Part shown: one piece after another, positions 51,236 to 64,000 of the stretch | Layout of the letters: every line of letters begins with the position of its first letter | Numbering within the stretch: the stretch's first letter is position 1 | Assembly: GCA_002104945.1 (NCBI GenBank) | Contig: MCFH01000046.1 | Location: 62,001 to 126,000 of the forward strand | Source of the DNA: Piromyces finnis | Taxonomy: Eukaryota > Neocallimastigomycota > Neocallimastigomycetes > Neocallimastigales > Neocallimastigaceae | Direction of reading: 5' to 3' | DNA: 64,000 bases | The notes under the pieces: generated by a model | The model's database searches: none | Told to the model about the DNA's origin: nothing | The model's input: only the letters and a program-made list of their open reading frames with translations | Position numbers and translations under genes: made by a program

Positions 51236-53432
51236 AATTATTTGGTTTTAGTATATATTTATTTTTTTATATACATTTTATTATTTTTATTTTATTATTT
51301 ATTATATTAATATGTATTATCGCCTAATATAATATAAAATCATAAATTAAATAAATAAATATAAAAAAAAGTGTAGTCTTAAAAAAATTTTTGCAATAGT
51401 CAAATTAATAATCAACAATCTCTATATACTATTTTTTTATTCTCATTCAATTTACTAGGAATATATATATCTACATAGTACAGTTTGCAGAGCTAATAAA
51501 ATTATTATTCAGTTTAAATATATTGTATTTTATATTTACATATATATTTTATCCTTTTTATTTATTAATCCATTATCAAACAGTGTAATTTTAATAAATA
51601 AATAAATAAATAAATAAATAAATATCCAAATCTTCATGAGTATAATTGAAGAAAGTTAACAAAATTGTTATTTAAATATATATTTTTTTATTTATATATT
51701 TTATTAGTTTTATTATTATTTTTATTATATTATTATTTATTATCATCTAATGTAATTAATTAAATACTTTATTTTAAAAATTAAATAAACAAACAAGAAT
51801 ATTCTTTTCTTTGTCTAAAAAAAAATGAAAACGAACTTTTATTAACAAATTATACTATTTACTATTTTTATGATGCAGAATATTGAATATACTCAAAAAT
51901 ATTATTAAAAATGTAATGCTATTTTTCATTAGTTTTAAGTCTATATTATGACGAATAGTACACTTAAGTTTTAGACATTGGGATTATTAATCAATTTATT
52001 CTTCCAAGGTATGAAATTAATAAATAGTAAAATTATTATTAATGAAATTTTAAAAGATATACTTTTATTACTAAAACATATTATATTAAAAGAATAGCCA
52101 ATCCATAATTTCATTTATCAAAATGAATAATACATAAAGTTATAAGTAATAATAAATACTTTTAGTGTAAATTATAATTATAATTACAACACTTAAAGTA
52201 TAGGGATTTGATGATGTTTTTCAATAGATTTATAATTTAAATAAAAATATTTGTGTATATTTAATATTTTTCTACTCTTAAAGAAAACACACATATATTT
52301 TAACTATAATATCATTAAATTTTCAAAGATTAATATACAAAGTAGCTAATTTTTGTTTTTTCTTTCGTTCTTTATTGAATGGTATTAGTAATCTATAATA
52401 AATTAGATTACTCAGAATATAATAATATTTTTTTTTTTTATATTGTTGAAATTTACTATATAAGTAAGAATTTAATATTTAATAAAATATTAATAAATAT
52501 CCTATTTTCAATTTATTCTTCTATTTTATATTCCATATATTTATCATTATTATGATTTTATAAAGATTATTTTCTCTTTATAATAAATTGGATTATACAT
52601 CTAATAAATTTTTAATTACATTTTTAGTTACATTAAATTATAATTACATTATTTATTTAAATATTTATTTATTTTTAAATTTAAAATAATTATTATTCTG
52701 TTATAATTATTTTTAAATTAAATTTAATTATGTAAATAATAAATAATTAATTAATTTATTATAACATTTTAAGAAATATATTTAATGTTTATATTTTATA
52801 AAAATATTTTTTAAAATTTTTTAAATAACCAAACACTAAAAATAAAAAAAAAAAAAAAAAAAGAAAAAGATTTTTTAATAATTAATATTGAAAAAGCACT
52901 TTTGGAAATTTATATGTAATAAATCCAATATTTATTAATAACAATATAAGAATTTTAAGATTTAAAAGAGTATTATAACTTCAAGTAGAGTTTTTTATTG
53001 TTTTTTTTTTTCCTAAGAATATATATATATTAATATATATATTTGATTCAATATATATGAATTTTAGAAATTGAAAATTAAAATTCTAGATTTTCTGAAA
53101 TTATCAAATGAATATATATTATATATATATATGCCTCAATTTTTATAAAAGTACTATACTTATGTAGTAAAAATGATATTCATAAATTTAAAGTTTTATT
53201 TCTCAAACTTTTTTATATAAAATAATAAATAGAATAATATTGTTTAAAAAATAATGTTTGTGTATTAGTATATAATTATTTAAGAGATTCTTTCGTCTGA
53301 TCAATATTAAATACTAAATAATATAATTTAATAAAACAATTTTATATATTATTATTTAAATAAAAATAAGAATGATTTAAAAATAATAAAGAAAAATAAA
53401 AATTAGAATTTTGTAATAAATAAGCACTAATA

Positions 53433-53465
<33 letters not shown>

Positions 53466-53711
53466 CATCTTACTTTCAATATAATATTTATATGATACAT
53501 TTATGATAGAGGCAAACGGTAATTATAATATAATATCAATAATAATTAATAATTTATCTAAAATAATTTATTAAATCAATAGATAATTATTTGATACTAA
53601 TGTTTTTTTCCTTTTTATCTCATTATCGCACAATTAAAAACAACTACAACAATAATAATAACAGTCATAAACATAATATAGAACATTTAATAGGATAATA
53701 AGTAATATAAA
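51236..53711. other. Gene-free region upstream of ARP2
   Basis: A/T-rich DNA with (AAAT)n at about 51594..51624, poly-A at about 52843..52862 and (ATT)n at about 53434..53466. A sequence at 51483..51520 resembles one at 51197..51233 (see findings). No gene supported. Confidence 0.5.
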
Positions 53712-55916
53712 ATGTCTAATACAACCGTTGTTTGTGATAATGGTACAGGTGTAAGTATCTCTACTATTTATTATTACTATTATTATTATATAAGTATAAT
53801 TAGATTTAAACGTAAATAATATATAAATAAATGAATAGATTTTTCATTTATTTATATAAAAGGGAATATAAAAACATAATTCAATAGGGCATAATATACT
53901 ATATAACATATATAACATCTTATCCAACAATATAATTAATAATAATATAATTAACAATATTAATACAACAAGATTTAAAATTGTTTGCTAATAATTATAA
54001 AGTGGATGGTCCATTTCAAATTCAATTTATTATAGATATGATATAAGAAATATTTTTTTTTTCTGTTGTAAATTTAAAATTATAGTGTATTTTTGAAAGT
54101 TTAAATTTACATTCATTTAATACTGAATATAACAACAACAACAATTATAGAAATTAGATTTGAAGTACATTAATTAGTTGCTTTATTTTTTTTAATGATA
54201 TTAAAAACTATATTTTAATAATTTTTAATTATGATTGTTTTATTTATTATTATTATTATTTTCACAATGAAATCAAAGTTTGTAAAGTGTGGTTTCGCCG
54301 GTCAAAACTTCCCAACCGCTATTTTCCCAGCTATGATTGGTCGTCCAATTATGAGAGCTGAAGAAAAAGTTGGTAATGTCGAATTAAAAGATATTATGGT
54401 TGGTGAAGAAGCTGCTGAACTTCGCACTATGCTTGAACTTAAGTATCCAATGGAAAATGGTATTATTGTTAACTGGGAAGATATGTTCCATCTTTGGGAT
54501 TACACTTTTTACGAAAAATTGAAGATTGATCCAAAAGAATGTAAGGTTTTATTAACTGAACCAGCTCAAAATCCAAAGAACAATCGTATAAAGATGGTTC
54601 AAACCATGTTTGAACGTTATGGTTTCCAAGCCGTTTATGTTGCTATTCAAGCTGTTCTTACTTTATATGGTCAAGGTATTCAAACTGGTGTTGTAGTTGA
54701 TTCTGGTGATGGTGTTACTCATATCGTTCCAATTTATGAAGGTTTTGCTTTACCACATTTAACTAGACGTTTAGATATTGCTGGTCGTGATATTACTCGT
54801 TACCTCATTAAATTATTACTTCTTAAGGGTTACCCATTCAATAGTACTGCTGATTTTGAAACTATTCGTCAAATGAAGGAAAAATTATGCTATGTTGGGT
54901 AAGTTTTATTTAAATATTCTACTATATATATATCGTATTTATCAAAATATTACTAAAATAATTTGTTGATATATATAATTTTATAGTTATGACTTAAATT
55001 TAGAACACAAATTAGCTACTGAGACTACCGTCTTAGTTGAAAATTACACTGTATGTTGTATTTAAAATTTTATAAAATATTTGTAATATTTTTAGTATAA
55101 AATAAGAAAAATATTGATATCATATAATAAATATGTGTTTAAATCAAATAATATACAGTTACCAGATGGTAGAGTTATTAAGGTTAGTAATGAACGTTTC
55201 GAAGCACCAGAAGCTTTATTCCAACCACACTTAGTTGATGTTGAATCCATGGGTGTTGCTGGTATGGAAATAATATATATTTATTAATCATAGTATAATA
55301 TTATGTTACTTATATTCTTTTCTTTTTGATATTAATATATTTAAATTGTTCTATATTTTTATAAATAAAAATTAAATAGAATTATTATTCAATACCATTC
55401 AATCTGGTGATATTGATATTAGATCAGAACTTTACAAGCATATTGTTTTATCTGGTGGTTCATCAATGTACCCAGGTTTACCAAGTAGACTTGAAAAGGA
55501 AGTTAAGCAATTATACTTACAAAAAGTTCTTAATGGTGATACTTCTCGTTTAAGTGTAAGTGGTTATTGTTTTTAATAACAATTTTTTCACTTTGTTAGT
55601 GGAATTGATAATACTATCTAAAAATTTAAATATTTGTACTTTAAAATAAATATTGATTTAGAAAAAAATTATACTTTTTATATGAAATATAAATTAATAA
55701 TAATATTTTTAATTTTTTATAAACATTTATTGTTAATAATAACAGAAATTCAAGATTAAGGTTGAAGATCCACCAACTCGTAAACACTTAGTCTTCATTG
55801 GTGGTGCTGTATTAGCTGAAATTTACAAGGATAGAGAAGAATTCTGGATCACCAAGAAGGAAATAGATGAATATGGTATAGAAAAGGCTCTTGAAATGCA
55901 TGGTATAAAAGTATAA
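53712..55916 (+). CDS. ARP2: Actin-related protein 2 (Arp2/3 complex)
   Basis: Arp2 pairs with Arp3 to template the branch filament when the Arp2/3 complex nucleates actin at cortical patches. Six in-frame exons: 53712..53750, 54279..54898, 54987..55050, 55159..55261, 55380..55555 and 55746..55916 (390 residues, the usual length). It starts [13 protein letters not shown], then [12 protein letters not shown]. The actin-fold nucleotide loops DNGTG and [10 protein letters not shown] are intact, as is [17 protein letters not shown]. Arp2-specific stretches include [43 protein letters not shown] and [13 protein letters not shown]. Intron 1 (528 bp) is much longer than the others (88 to 190 bp). 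An in-frame ATG inside that intron (54231) is not the start, because the conserved N-terminus is in the upstream exon. Confidence 0.98.
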
Positions 55917-56757
55917 GCTAAATTAGTTAAAACCTTTTTCCAACCTAAAGTTAAAAAATGACACAAATTGAATCATAATATATATATATATAAAATAATA
56001 AATTGGATAATATAACATAATGAAATAAAAAAAAAAAAAAGAATCAAAAAAAAAAAAAAAAAAAAAGTAAAAAATAGGTTAAAATAAAATATACATAATA
56101 TTTATATATAAATATAATAAAAACAATGATATTATGTCTTGTTTTTAATATATATATATTTACATGAAATAAAAGTTAATTAAAAATTAATATATTGAAA
56201 TATTTATTATAATCCAATAAATAAAAAGTATACTAACTACTAATTCTACTAATAAAAATAACAAATAATACCACAACTGTATAAATCTTTAATAATAATA
56301 ATAATAAATAAAATAAAATTCAAACAAAATCTAAAAAGAAAAAATTAATATTTTTATTATTTTTTTTTATATGCGTATTATTATATAAATTAAACGTTTT
56401 TAAATGTATTTACACATTTCAATTATTACATAATAATAAAAGGGTGGTTATAATGTTTGATATTATTTTTTTTTTTTTTTTTTTTTTTTTATTTTATGTT
56501 ATTTTATTTTATACAATAAAATAAAATCGAAATAAATTTAAATACTATAGCTATTAATGTTAATATATAATTAAAACTTGGAAGTTACAATAAATATCAT
56601 TTTCTTAAATTTCTTTATATGTAAGTATTAATATGCTTTTTTTTTTTTTTTTTTTTTTTTTATAAATGACTTAAATAGTACCTAAAAGAATAATTATATT
56701 TTATATATTGATGCATAATTAATATATAAGGAATTAATCAAATGAAATAATTTTATA
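55917..56757. other. Convergent intergenic region
   Basis: 3' flanks of ARP2 (+) and the DUF2009 gene (-). Poly-A at about 56028..56066 and poly-T at about 56467..56490 and 56638..56660. No coding region seen. Confidence 0.55.
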
Positions 56758-57466
56758 TTATTTACCATTAAAACCAACAAAACCAGTTAATAAGAAGATT
56801 GGGAAAAATGATTTCTTTTCGATTTGTGAACACCAATGCCACTATTACATTTTTTTTTTAACAGTTTCATTAATTATAAGTATTATGTTTTTTTTTTGTT
56901 TTTTTTTTTTTTAAATATTATTATAAATAATTATCTTGTTCTATAACTTACAGCACTGGTTAAACGTCCATCAATACATGAACCAGCATCAAAGAAATTA
57001 TCAGCTCCAGAACCATTGAAAGCATATTTAAAGAAATCTGCTAAAATGGTCTATAAAATCAGTTTTATTTAATTTTTTTTTTAAAAAAAAAGTAATTATT
57101 TTAATAATATTATTAAGCAAATTGCAAATGAATTTTAATAATAAAAAAGATTTATATAATATGTTAATACCTTTTTAAGTGTTTCTAAACCTCCAAATTC
57201 TCTATCAATGTATGAACTTATACCCTCATCATTACATAATTCATCAATGTGATCTAAGCAAATACAAATTGGGTTTAAGATTGATGATACTTGGGTGTAT
57301 TTATCAATGAACCTATTACATATAGTAGGATTTTAATAAATATTTAAATTCATATATTAATAATATTATTTTAGTTCTACTTACATAAATGCATTTGGTA
57401 CATTGTGATCACTATTATTTAAAAAAGAAAAACAATTATAAATATATTTAAATATATTAGATTTAT

Positions 57467-57503
<37 letters not shown>

Positions 57504-58344
57504 CTAATTAAGAAGAAAATTTATATTACCCAAGGTGAATAACAGATGAACCAACCCATGAACCAATATCGCATTGTGCCTTATATAAAATACTTTGCAT
57601 AGTTCTTGAGACACGAGGTGCATTTTGAACACGATTTAAACCTTGACCTGTATCTCTTAATCTATAAATATTATCACCAGAAAGTAAATCTTCTTCTGCT
57701 AATGTCCAAAGTTTATACATTTCATGTGCAATTTCTTTCCAAAGAGTTAAAGATTGTAAAACATAATTGTATTGCTTTTCATGATTATGAGTAAGTCTTG
57801 AGGTATTTCTACCCATTTGAATTGCCAATGAATAATTAGGTTCATATTTATCTGGTTTAAAATACTTTTTCAAATAATCTTTTTATAAAAATTACGTTTG
57901 GTTATTAAAAAAAAAAAAGAATTATAAAAGCAAAAATAAATATTAAAAATATATATATATATATTTAATAAATTATTGAAAAATTTACCTATCATTTTAG
58001 TACATGGATCTTTATTTGCTCTTAAATAAGCATGATTATCACCAATAGAGTACAAGCAACGTTTAATATCATCTTTTGAAAGTTCAGGATTGGCATATTT
58101 TTTTGCTAAATGTTCAATTGCATTTTCCTTAATCTTAATTTCCTTTTGAATTTGGTTTCTTGTTTTGTTCGTTGGAAGAATTTCTTGAGTTGCTACAGCA
58201 ATAATATTATCTTGTAATAATTTAATACCGTTTTTACGATTTTCTAAGAAATTGTATACAGTTTTTAATGGAATACAACAATTAAAACCAAGCATATCCT
58301 TAATCTTTTATATATATATATTAATTAATTAATTAATTAATATT

Positions 58345-58393
<49 letters not shown>

Positions 58394-60328
58394 GTATTAG
58401 AATATTATCATTTCTATTAATTAATATTTAAATAAAAAATAATTACTTCTTCAATTTGACTATCCTGTTATATATTATTATAATTATGATAAATAGCAAC
58501 AACAATAAAAATATTAATTATATCGAATAAAAATAAATTATAATATTAAAATATTATTGTATTATTTGTAAATAGAATTAAAACTACTTGTAGTAAATAA
58601 ATTAATTTTCCATAATCAGGCATTTTTTCTGGTGTTGTAATTTTGTAACGACGACCAATTTCGAAAATATCTTGGAAAAACTTTTCATTATCTTCAAAGG
58701 ATTTATTTTGGAATAGACGTTGACCTTCACGATAATTAGCAGATAAAACTAAACCACTAAGAATAGAACAAAATTCCTTGATTTGATTAACAATTCCTTT
58801 AATATTTATTTATTATTTTATTTTTTATAAATATGAGTATAATTTAATAATATCTTGCTTTAAAAATTTTATTTATTTTATTATTATTTAATTATTAAAA
58901 TTTTTTTTTTTTTTTTATTATTATTATTAATTCAATTTAATTTATTTTATTTAATAAATACTTACTTTTTGCTCTATTACTGTATACAATTATATCAATT
59001 TTGTCTAATGTTTAAAGAATTGAAAAAATTTTTTTAACAAATTTAGATGTTATATTAGAAAGCCATCATTATTATTATTATTTTTTATTATTATTATTAT
59101 TACCAGTATATTCAGAAACATTTAAAGTTGCTTCTAATAATCTCAAGTATTTACGTTCTTCATAGGTTAAACGAAGTGGAATATATTTAGTTCTTTCAAC
59201 ATACCATTCACCAACTTCTTGAATATCGTTATTTGAAAAAATGGATTTTGAAACATCAAAATTAATTTCACTCAACTTTTGTATTATAAAAAAAAATATT
59301 ATATTGTTAATCTTAAAGTAAATGTTAAATATAGACAATATTGATTTATAAGGAAAGATTTATCTACATCAATATTAGGTTCACTTTTTATTTGGTTAAT
59401 AGTATTTTCATTTAATACAGCATTTTCGATAATCTTTTCATTAGGCTTGATTTCTTTAGTTTGATGCTTTTGTCTTAATTTACCTTTTCTGTGCTGATCT
59501 TTTTTATATAGTATTTATATAATAAGTATCATTATTAATAAACAAAATTATTATATATCATATATCGTGCTTTTATTACTTTTAAAGCAAACCTAATATT
59601 AGTTATTAGTTTAATTGATAATTTTTTTAAAAATTAGACTTTTGCTTAAATATTAATTAATATATATTTTAATAACATACTTCACAATAATTATCAAGAC
59701 ATTGTTCACAGTATAATGTGGCCGGTTGGTCTTCACATTCAACACTAATAAAAAATTTAGTTTTTTGTATATTATAAAAAAACATTAATATATAATATAA
59801 TAATTTAATAAAATATATAATTTTACCAATAATATTCTTCAATCATTTTTTGAGTCTCAGCATCACGAATAAGTTCTTCATTATTATTGAACTTTGTTTC
59901 TAGATTTTCATCTACAACGTCTTGATAATCTTTGGTTAGAATATCATTTAAAAATTTGTTTTTATTTTGTGATTCCATTTTTTGAAGACAACTACTTTCA
60001 CCTTATTATTTATTTGTATATTTCATTTATATTTCAAATGTTTTATTAATAGTTAATATAATGCAATATTATAAATAAGTATTTAGTATGTTAAAAAAAC
60101 TTATTTTATTAAAAGAAAGAGAGAAAGAAAGAAAATACTAATAAATATTTGAAATTTACTATTATTTCCAGCACAATTATTACTATTAATTTCTTTTTTA
60201 TCTTTTATAATTTCACTATCAGTTTCTCCAATTTTATCCGATAATGAACCAGAAGAATGCAATGAATTTTCCTTTCCCTTTTTATTTTTACTATGCAATG
60301 AATGTCTAAATAAATTTAATGCCTTCAT
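56758..60328 (-). CDS. DUF2009 family protein with N-terminal B-box zinc finger
   Basis: A conserved eukaryotic family of unknown biochemical role. Fifteen in-frame exons: 60160..60328, 59827..60001, 59681..59744, 59580..59592, 59368..59498, 59104..59275, 58966..59004, 58588..58796, 58447..58464, 57989..58304, 57530..57878, 57385..57411, 57171..57312, 56952..57050 and 56758..56841 (668 residues). After a Ser/Lys-rich N-terminus comes a B-box: CVEC, YCEQC, CEVC, then H and H (segment CEVCFKNQHRKGKLRQKH), with its last CxxC split by a 13-nt exon. The DUF2009 domain follows, with VGEWYVERTKYIPLRLTYEE, LRLLEATLNVSEYT, LGFNCCIPLKT, SIGDNHAYLRAN, NAFMFIDKYTQ and the end LLTGFVGFNGK. Two starts are possible: 60328, or the downstream ATG at 59978 if the first intron is retained as leader. 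The donor ending exon 5 (GTAGAT) is the least certain join. Confidence 0.9.
59580..59592 (-). other. 13-nt microexon of the DUF2009 gene
   Basis: The sequence gtttgctttaaaa (minus strand) is preceded by AG and followed by a GTAATA donor. It changes the phase from 0 to 1, so the next exon (from 59498) can be read, and it supplies Val-Cys-Phe-Lys, the last Cys pair member of the B-box. Skipping it would put a stop (TAA) into the following exon. Confidence 0.8.
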
Positions 60329-60544
60329 ATAGTATATCTAAAAGATTTTATAATTATATATTTAGTTAAATAATAAAGAGATGATTTTAATATTAATGCT
60401 TTATATATATATATATTGATAGAAAATAAATTTTGTGTTTGTTCAATAAAATTATAGAATCTAATTATTAATTTGTCAGAATTTAACTTTTTAAATATTT
60501 AATATACAACACACATTTCTTTTATTGTTTAAACATATACAATC

Positions 60545-60586
<42 letters not shown>

Positions 60587-61277
60587 TAATTTATTCAGTA
60601 ATTTAGTATTATTGATGTATCATTCAATAAAAAATTATATAATAGATTAATTAAAAATAAAAAAATACATTCTTATTTTTTCTCTTTTATTACATTTCAT
60701 ATACATTTATAATAAAATAATAATAATAATATCAATATCAATTTCCTTTATATATAAAAAAATATATTACATACTATAATAAAATATTACAATTCTTTAT
60801 ATAAAAAACAAGAAACATTAATTTATAAAAAAAAACTGTAAAATAATAAATTTATATTTTTGAAATTTTCATTAAATCAAATATTAATAATTAAATTTCT
60901 ATTTAATAATTTATTATTATATAATTTTAAATTATCAAGTTTAATTTCTTAGTTTTTATATAAAAGGGCAATTAAATTTTGTTATGAATAATATATATAT
61001 ATATATAAAAAAAAAAAAAAAAATAAAAAAGTTATTATTATTGCTGTTTAACAATAAAAAAAATTTTTTTTTTTTAATATAATCATTAATCATTAGCTAT
61101 ATATTATATATTAATCTTAAAATTTTTAATTTGAGAGTTACAAAAAATTTCTCCATATTAAATTCTAAATAAATATTAATTATTTATTATTTTTTACATT
61201 CTTTTAATTTTTAAGGGTATATATGCTTATTTTTAAAAATTTCATTAATCATAATATAATATGAAATATATAATTTT
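60329..61277. other. Intergenic region with long poly-T
   Basis: A/T-rich DNA between the 5' end of the DUF2009 gene and the 3' end of the right-edge gene. It has a poly-T at about 60549..60580 and poly-A at about 61009..61028. No coding region supported. Confidence 0.55.
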
Positions 61278-64000
61278 TCACCATGAATCTGTAGAATTAC
61301 TATTTATCATTGGTGCACTAAGTATTATGAATATAAAAAATAAAAGTTTTAATTAATAATTCGATTTTTATAGTTATTATAATATAAAATAATGAATTAC
61401 CTAAATTCATCATCCTCAGTATTTCCTTCACCAAAATTATCACTAAAAAATTTTATAGAACTTTTTGTCATTAAAGATTTTTTGCTTAAAGTTGATGATG
61501 ATGTTTTTAAACTTAATCTAGAAAAATCTAAATTGTTCTTAAATATTTTGAAATAAAATTATTATTTATTTTAAATTAGTATAGATTAAATTAAATGTAT
61601 TGATATTTTAAAATAATTTTTTATTATACCTTTTCATTTATTTCCTTAAAAGTGTTTTCAATCTTACTTTTATCATATTCATCTTCCCAATTGAATATTA
61701 TATCTTCTTCTGTAAATGATGTTCTATATGAATTATTTTCATTATCCTTAATTGTCATTTTTTGCTGTGAATTATCATCATTATTATCATTTTCATTACT
61801 TTCATTTCCATCAAATAATTTTAAATTATTAATATTAATGTCCTTATCTACATTTAATAATGAATCAATGCCATCCTTTGAGTTATTCATTTTATTTGAT
61901 AAATTACTGTTACTCAAGAAACTTTGACTTTTATTAATTTTATCATTGGCATTATTTAAGGTAGGTTTACTTTTAAGCCATTTATTATTAGGTCTTTCCT
62001 TTTCAGTTTCTTCATCATCATCATCTTTTTCTTTTTCTTCTTCATCTTTATTTATATCTAACATTTCTTTTATAGAACCAGACTTATTTAAATTACTTTT
62101 ATTGCTAATGTTCATAATACTTACTATTTCTTCATCACTTTCAAAACCCTGTAAAACTCTATTTTCTAATTCTTTAATATGATCTTCTCCATCTTGAGCT
62201 AACATTTTATACTGTACTTCATATGTATCATTATTTGCATTATCAATTTTGGCATCATCAACTTTCATACTATTTTGATTTAAATCAATCTCAAGTTCAG
62301 TTGAATCAATATCTAGTGTACTAATCGATATTGATTTTCCAATTTCTTCATTTTGCTTTGAATGAATAGATATATTATCAACCTTAATCTCATTATTATC
62401 AATATAATTCATATTGTTTTTTATCTTTAAATTATTATTATTTTGTATTGATTGTGATTGTGTAATAGTATTATTAATATTATCAGTTTTATTCTTACTA
62501 GAATAAATAGAATTATTCATAAGTTTATTTTTTATTGATAAATCATTTCCTGTATTAAATGAATTTGATAAAATATCATAATTTTCTAAATTATTTTTAC
62601 TATTATTTTTCGATATACTGTTTATATTTTCACTATTAGATAAGATATTATAATCATCTACTGAAGTGCTATTTAACATTTGTTTAGTTGGTTCTATTTT
62701 TTCTGGATTTTGGTTTTGTGAACAGGATAATTTATTAAAATTATTAAAGCTATGTTCTATTTCTGATGTTGATGGATTATTTATATTCTCAAATTTATTA
62801 TTTTCTTTTTTTTCTTGATTTTTTATCGATTGACTATAATTTGGTTGTTGTTTATTATTTGGCTTCATTGAATTCAATGTTTCTAGATCATACATGTGAT
62901 TATTTATATCTTCATTTGTTTCACCATTTCCATTATTATATAGATTTAAATCTAGATTATTCATTAATTTATCATTGTCTATATTATTAGTATAGTTATT
63001 TACATCTGCTTCTATATTATTATAATTTAATGAATTGTTTATTTTATTGATGTTTCCAATTTTTGCTTTTTGTTCTTCTTTTTCCTGAACTTGTCTCATT
63101 ATTATTTCTCTTTTTAAATTTTTATCAATATCAATATAAGAGAATGGTGGTGGTAGAACAGAAGAATTTAATAATACATTATTATTATTTGTAGGTGTTA
63201 GATTCATCCATGGGTCTGGTAATTTATTAATTGAAGTCAAGAAATTACTATATGATCCATTTTGATTTGATTTTAAGTTATTTAGTGAATCATTATATAT
63301 CACCCTGTTTAATTTTTTTAAAAATAATACTTAAGATTAAATTTTATTCATATAATAAATGAAATTACTATATTTAAAATTATACACCAAATATTAATTC
63401 ACATACTTTTGATCATTTATTTCATTTTCATATAATGAATATTTATTTGTGTTTGAAAATTGTAATGCTATTAAATATATTTTTATTGTTGCAAAAATAT
63501 TAATATTAATGTTAATATTAGGAATGATAAATAAATATTATAATTACATAATAAGTATTACCTGATTGTGTTTGATGAAGAAGTAAAGATAAATCTGCAT
63601 TTTCTCTTTCAAGCTCTTTTATTTTTAATGTTTTTTCATCACAGATTTTTTTCAATTCTTCAGAATGAGTAATCTTAATAATTATATTTTAGTTATAATG
63701 AATAAATTTACTATATTAAAATTATAAATGGTATATTAATTATTAGAGGATTTTTTATATTCATACTTCATTATTTAGTTTCTGAATTAATTCTTCACAC
63801 TCTTGCTTCCACTGTATTTGCTTTTTATTTTTATTAATATCTTTTTGGGACTGACTTATCATTGTTTTTATTATTTCTTGGTATTCTTAAATATTATTAA
63901 TTTTATTTTTATTATTTTTATTATTATTATTATTATTATTATTAACTATGTTGGAAATATTTTTATATAATTATTGACACTTACCTAGTTGACGTTTTTC
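61278..64000 (-). CDS. Asn-rich coiled-coil protein of unknown function (5' end outside window)
   Basis: I do not recognise this protein. Visible exons, all in frame: 63985..64000, 63767..63885, 63562..63673, 63407..63467, 61630..63304, 61401..61537 and 61278..61317. The gene begins right of the window. About 719 residues are visible. The first exons encode a predicted coiled coil (QEIIKTMISQSQKDI, EELKKICDEKTLKIKELERE). A short conserved-looking Pro/Trp motif follows (LPDPWMNLTP), then about 400 Asn/Ser-rich residues, an acidic stretch with DEEEKEKDDDDEETEKE (about 62010..62060) and a C-terminal tail with Ser/Lys-rich clusters ending in NSTDSW. The pattern suggests a scaffold or cytoskeletal/trafficking adaptor, but nothing identifies it. 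Confidence 0.8.

Noticed and set aside
54231-54278. ATG with hydrophobic leader as the start of ARP2
   Set aside because: It lies in intron 1; the conserved VVCDNGTG is encoded by the upstream exon 53712..53750.
57870-58295. Extended C-terminal ORF with hydrophobic tail
   Set aside because: The tail after the residue at 57989 is intron sequence; the GTAAAT donor joins to 57878 and continues the DUF2009 domain.
63301-63303. GTG as start of the Asn-rich gene
   Set aside because: It is an internal Val codon; four upstream in-frame exons continue to the window edge.

Overview
The window is nuclear DNA of a very AT-rich eukaryote. A fungus is most likely, and an anaerobic gut fungus (Neocallimastigomycota) fits best. 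Evidence: a Chs3-like (class IV type) chitin synthase, genes with short GT..AG introns, intergenic DNA made almost only of A/T with many homopolymer and (ATT)n tracts, Asn/Gln-rich low-complexity proteins, and a decayed non-LTR retrotransposon. The phylum is inferred from composition and gene style, not from a marker gene.

Layout, left to right: 1-4243 (+) 3' part of a Gln-rich coiled-coil protein of unknown function with two internal coding tandem repeats; 4996-8571 (-) intronless chitin synthase; 8572-13143 gene-free AT desert with a long (ATT)n tract; 13144-15030 (-) five-exon gene recognised as the kinetochore subunit Nnf1/PMF1; a perfect 25-bp inverted repeat at 15127-15181; 16702-33162 (+) a single uninterrupted 16.5-kb reading frame for midasin (Mdn1/Rea1); 33700-37980 (-) 15-exon ABCB8-type half ABC transporter; 39076-41138 (-) GPALPP1/DUF3752 protein; 41963-43190 (-) Erv/ALR-type sulfhydryl oxidase homologue whose active-site CxxC reads SxxC; 43191-46985 gene-free; 46986-49003 (+) methylenetetrahydrofolate reductase; 49860-51235 (+) decayed LINE-like reverse transcriptase followed by a patch of unlike base composition; 53712-55916 (+) actin-related protein 2; 56758-60328 (-) DUF2009 protein with an N-terminal B-box completed by a 13-nt microexon; 61278-64000 (-) 3' part of an Asn-rich coiled-coil protein that runs off the right edge.

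I rebuilt the multi-exon genes by hand from GT..AG boundaries. Every exon chain keeps frame, and homologous motifs continue across the joins. The genes are housekeeping functions (ribosome assembly, kinetochore, actin nucleation, folate metabolism, organelle transport, wall synthesis) and form no operon or pathway cluster. I see no new multi-gene system. The observations most worth following are the SxxC sulfhydryl oxidase homologue, the microexon in the DUF2009 gene, the long N-terminal extension on the organellar-type ABC transporter in a lineage expected to have hydrogenosomes, and the contrast between the intronless giant midasin gene and its intron-dense neighbours.
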